A stretch of 64,000 bases of DNA from Bacillota bacterium (lineage in GTDB: Bacteria > Bacillota > Bacilli > Paenibacillales > Paenibacillaceae): positions 1 to 64,000 of the forward strand of contig JAEWAQ010000070.1 in assembly GCA_023391635.1 (NCBI GenBank). The letters run 5' to 3'. Of this stretch, positions 62,431-64,000 are shown one piece after another (the stretch's first letter is position 1; every line of letters starts with the position of its first letter). A model generated the notes under the pieces. That model saw only the letters and a program-made list of their open reading frames with translations. It was not told where the DNA came from and did not search any database. The position numbers were made by a program, and so were the translations under genes.

Positions 62431-64000
62431 ATGATCAAAGGAAAACGGCAAGGCGGCGCTGCGCGAAGAAGGTTCGCGGCGCTTATGGTTTTCATGATGT
62501 TCTTCAGTATGCTTGGCGTGGGTGTGGTCTTTCCACTGTCCGCCAGTGCAGCGACAGCGCCGACATACTATCCTGTCGCCGCGCTGCCTCGGACGCAAGC
62601 GGACGTCATCGTGGCCGATCCGATGGACGTCGCCGAGGATCGGAACGGCAACCGATATGTTCTCGACGAATTTCAGGGCATTGTCAAATTCGATAGAGAT
62701 GGGAACTACTTGACGTCATGGCACTACGGGGTCGGTGACGAACTGGATGCCATTGCCGTCAGTCCGCGTGACGGTACTGTCTTTGCGGTTGAGTGCTGGG
62801 ATTTCGGAGGCGCGAATGTCGGCGGGCGCATACACCAATTTACCGCAGACGGCCAGCATCTCCTGACGTTCGGAGCGGGTTATGGATCGTTGGATGGTCA
62901 ATTGCTATTTGCGCAAGGCATTGCCGTCGATGACGAGGGCAGTATCTACGTTGCGGATACGAACAATCATCGCATTCAGAAGTTCGGTTCCGATGGCGTG
63001 TTTATCGCGGCATGGGGAGGAACAATCAACGGAAGCTCGGATGACGGCAAGTTCGATCATCCGACCGGTGTAGCCGTAGATGCAGACGGCTATATTTACG
63101 TTGCCGACAGGGAAAATCATCGCGTGCAGAAGTTGAAACCGAACGGTCAGCTCGAGGCGAAGTGGGGGACGAAAGGCAGCGGCGACGGGAATCTCAAATA
63201 CCCGTATCGGCTTTCCGTTGTCAGTGAGGGGACTTATGCTGGCGTTTATATTGTAGACACAGGCAACACCCGTATTCAGAAGATCAATCTTGATCTGGAC
63301 GTCTCACAAGCGGAGTCGATTGGGAAACCCGGTTATCAGGCGGGCTTGTTAAGCGAATTGAACGGCATTGCCGTTGACAGCAGCGGTTTCATCCATGTAT
63401 CGGATTCGGACCGTGTTCAGACGCTTAACCCGACTGGCGCATACGTGTCGCAGTTAGGCAGATTGGAAGATCAATTCGTCTATGCCACCTATGTATCCGT
63501 CGATCGTTGGGGACAAATTTATGTGACAGATTCCCGGAGCAGCCGCGTACTTGTCTTCAATGCCGACGGAACGCTGGTGCGCCAATGGGGGGAATATGGC
63601 CAAGGTCAAGGCCAGTTCGATTACCCCGGCGGCGTGGCTGTTGATGAATCGGGTTATGTATACGTGGTCGATTCCAATAATAATCGTGTGCAAAAGTTTA
63701 CAGCGCATGGCGTCTTCGTCAAGGAATGGGGCGAACGCGGCAATGACAAGAATCAACTGGACGCACCTCTCGATATCGCCATTGATCGGCATGGAAATGT
63801 GTATGTGGCCGATTCGAACAATAACAGAATTCAGAAATTCAGTTCGGAAGGTGTCCCTCTTGCCAGATGGGGAAGCGCGGGGTCGGGTGACGGAGAATTC
63901 AGCAGTCTTCGAAGCATCGAGGTAGATGCAGACGGTTACGTATACGTCGTAGACAGCTACAATCACCGGGTGCAGAAATTTAAGGAGGACAATATAGGCG
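62431..64000 (+). CDS. Secreted NHL-repeat protein (partial, runs off right edge)
   Basis: An open frame of 523 codons without a stop. Signal peptide (1-about 40: RRRFAALMVFMMFFSMLGVGVVFPLSASA), then NHL repeats such as GIAVDDEGSIYVADTNNHRIQKF and GVAVDESGYVYVVDSNNNRVQKF. Repeat order, including the unusual blade with GVYIVDTGNTRIQK, follows the 56498 protein, so it is a tandem paralogue. ATG follows AATGGAGTGG. The C-terminal end is outside the window; SLH repeats would be expected there by comparison. Confidence 0.85.
   Translation, partial: MIKGKRQGGAARRRFAALMVFMMFFSMLGVGVVFPLSASAATAPTYYPVAALPRTQADVIVADPMDVAEDRNGNRYVLDEFQGIVKFDRDGNYLTSWHYGVGDELDAIAVSPRDGTVFAVECWDFGGANVGGRIHQFTADGQHLLTFGAGYGSLDGQLLFAQGIAVDDEGSIYVADTNNHRIQKFGSDGVFIAAWGGTINGSSDDGKFDHPTGVAVDADGYIYVADRENHRVQKLKPNGQLEAKWGTKGSGDGNLKYPYRLSVVSEGTYAGVYIVDTGNTRIQKINLDLDVSQAESIGKPGYQAGLLSELNGIAVDSSGFIHVSDSDRVQTLNPTGAYVSQLGRLEDQFVYATYVSVDRWGQIYVTDSRSSRVLVFNADGTLVRQWGEYGQGQGQFDYPGGVAVDESGYVYVVDSNNNRVQKFTAHGVFVKEWGERGNDKNQLDAPLDIAIDRHGNVYVADSNNNRIQKFSSEGVPLARWGSAGSGDGEFSSLRSIEVDADGYVYVVDSYNHRVQKFKEDNIG

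Noticed and set aside
1..64000. CRISPR arrays, tRNA or rRNA genes
   Set aside because: No regularly spaced short direct repeats and no cloverleaf or rRNA landmarks were noticed in the reading. The close repeats seen are coding modules or pairs.

Overview
The window looks like a chromosomal stretch from a Paenibacillus/Cohnella-type firmicute. The evidence is moderately high GC, strong AGGAGG ribosome binding sites, LplB/YtcP-type sugar ABC transporters controlled by YesM/YesN two-component systems, very large secreted lyases, several S-layer-homology (SLH) proteins and an MhqR-type quinone-stress operon. No rRNA, tRNA, CRISPR array or phage module was recognised.

Layout. 1-172: degenerate IS110-type transposase fragment. 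311-2706: GntR regulator and ilvD. 2733-5360: a compact cyclic-di-GMP-related locus. It holds a c-di-GMP-I riboswitch with its own promoter and no gene on its strand, a convergent degenerate HD-GYP gene, and upstream of that a tyrosine recombinase gene enclosed by perfect 21-bp inverted repeats. The HD-GYP promoter lies inside the inverted repeats. 5575-6244: antitoxin/PIN toxin pair. 6241-8186: membrane-linked thioredoxin-like protein and a secreted CAP/SCP protein. 8352-11164: DUF2339 membrane protein and a medium-chain dehydrogenase.

11277-39163 is a 28-kb polysaccharide-utilisation island: YesN/YesM/AraC regulators on the minus strand, then on the plus strand two permeases, two paralogous binding lipoproteins around a nitrilase-family gene, a 2945-residue heparinase II/III-type lyase, an SLH anchor with a cohesin-like domain, a jelly-roll lyase-like protein, a second (1606-residue) multidomain lyase and a second jelly-roll protein. 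Both giant lyases end in cohesin-like, FIVAR, FIVAR and dockerin-like modules, so a surface-anchored, cellulosome-like assembly is plausible. The island is flanked by direct copies of a 48-bp sequence (43/48 identical), which suggests insertion between the dehydrogenase and a cysteine-synthase-like gene.

39355-43353: probable operon of PLP enzyme, MFS transporter, GntR regulator and 2-hydroxyacid dehydrogenase. 43443-45561: mhqR-mhqO-mhqD with an MhqR-like operator. 45641-46642: APH-family kinase. 46734-53455: minus-strand ABC operon with two tandem sets (binding protein plus two permeases) sharing one ATPase. 53719-64000: two tandem pairs of a MalT-like LuxR regulator followed by a secreted NHL-repeat protein; the first NHL protein carries three SLH domains and the second runs off the right edge.

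Most start codons were chosen by ribosome binding sites and family N-termini; where that moves a start, the entry says so. All functions are read from motifs; no database search was possible.
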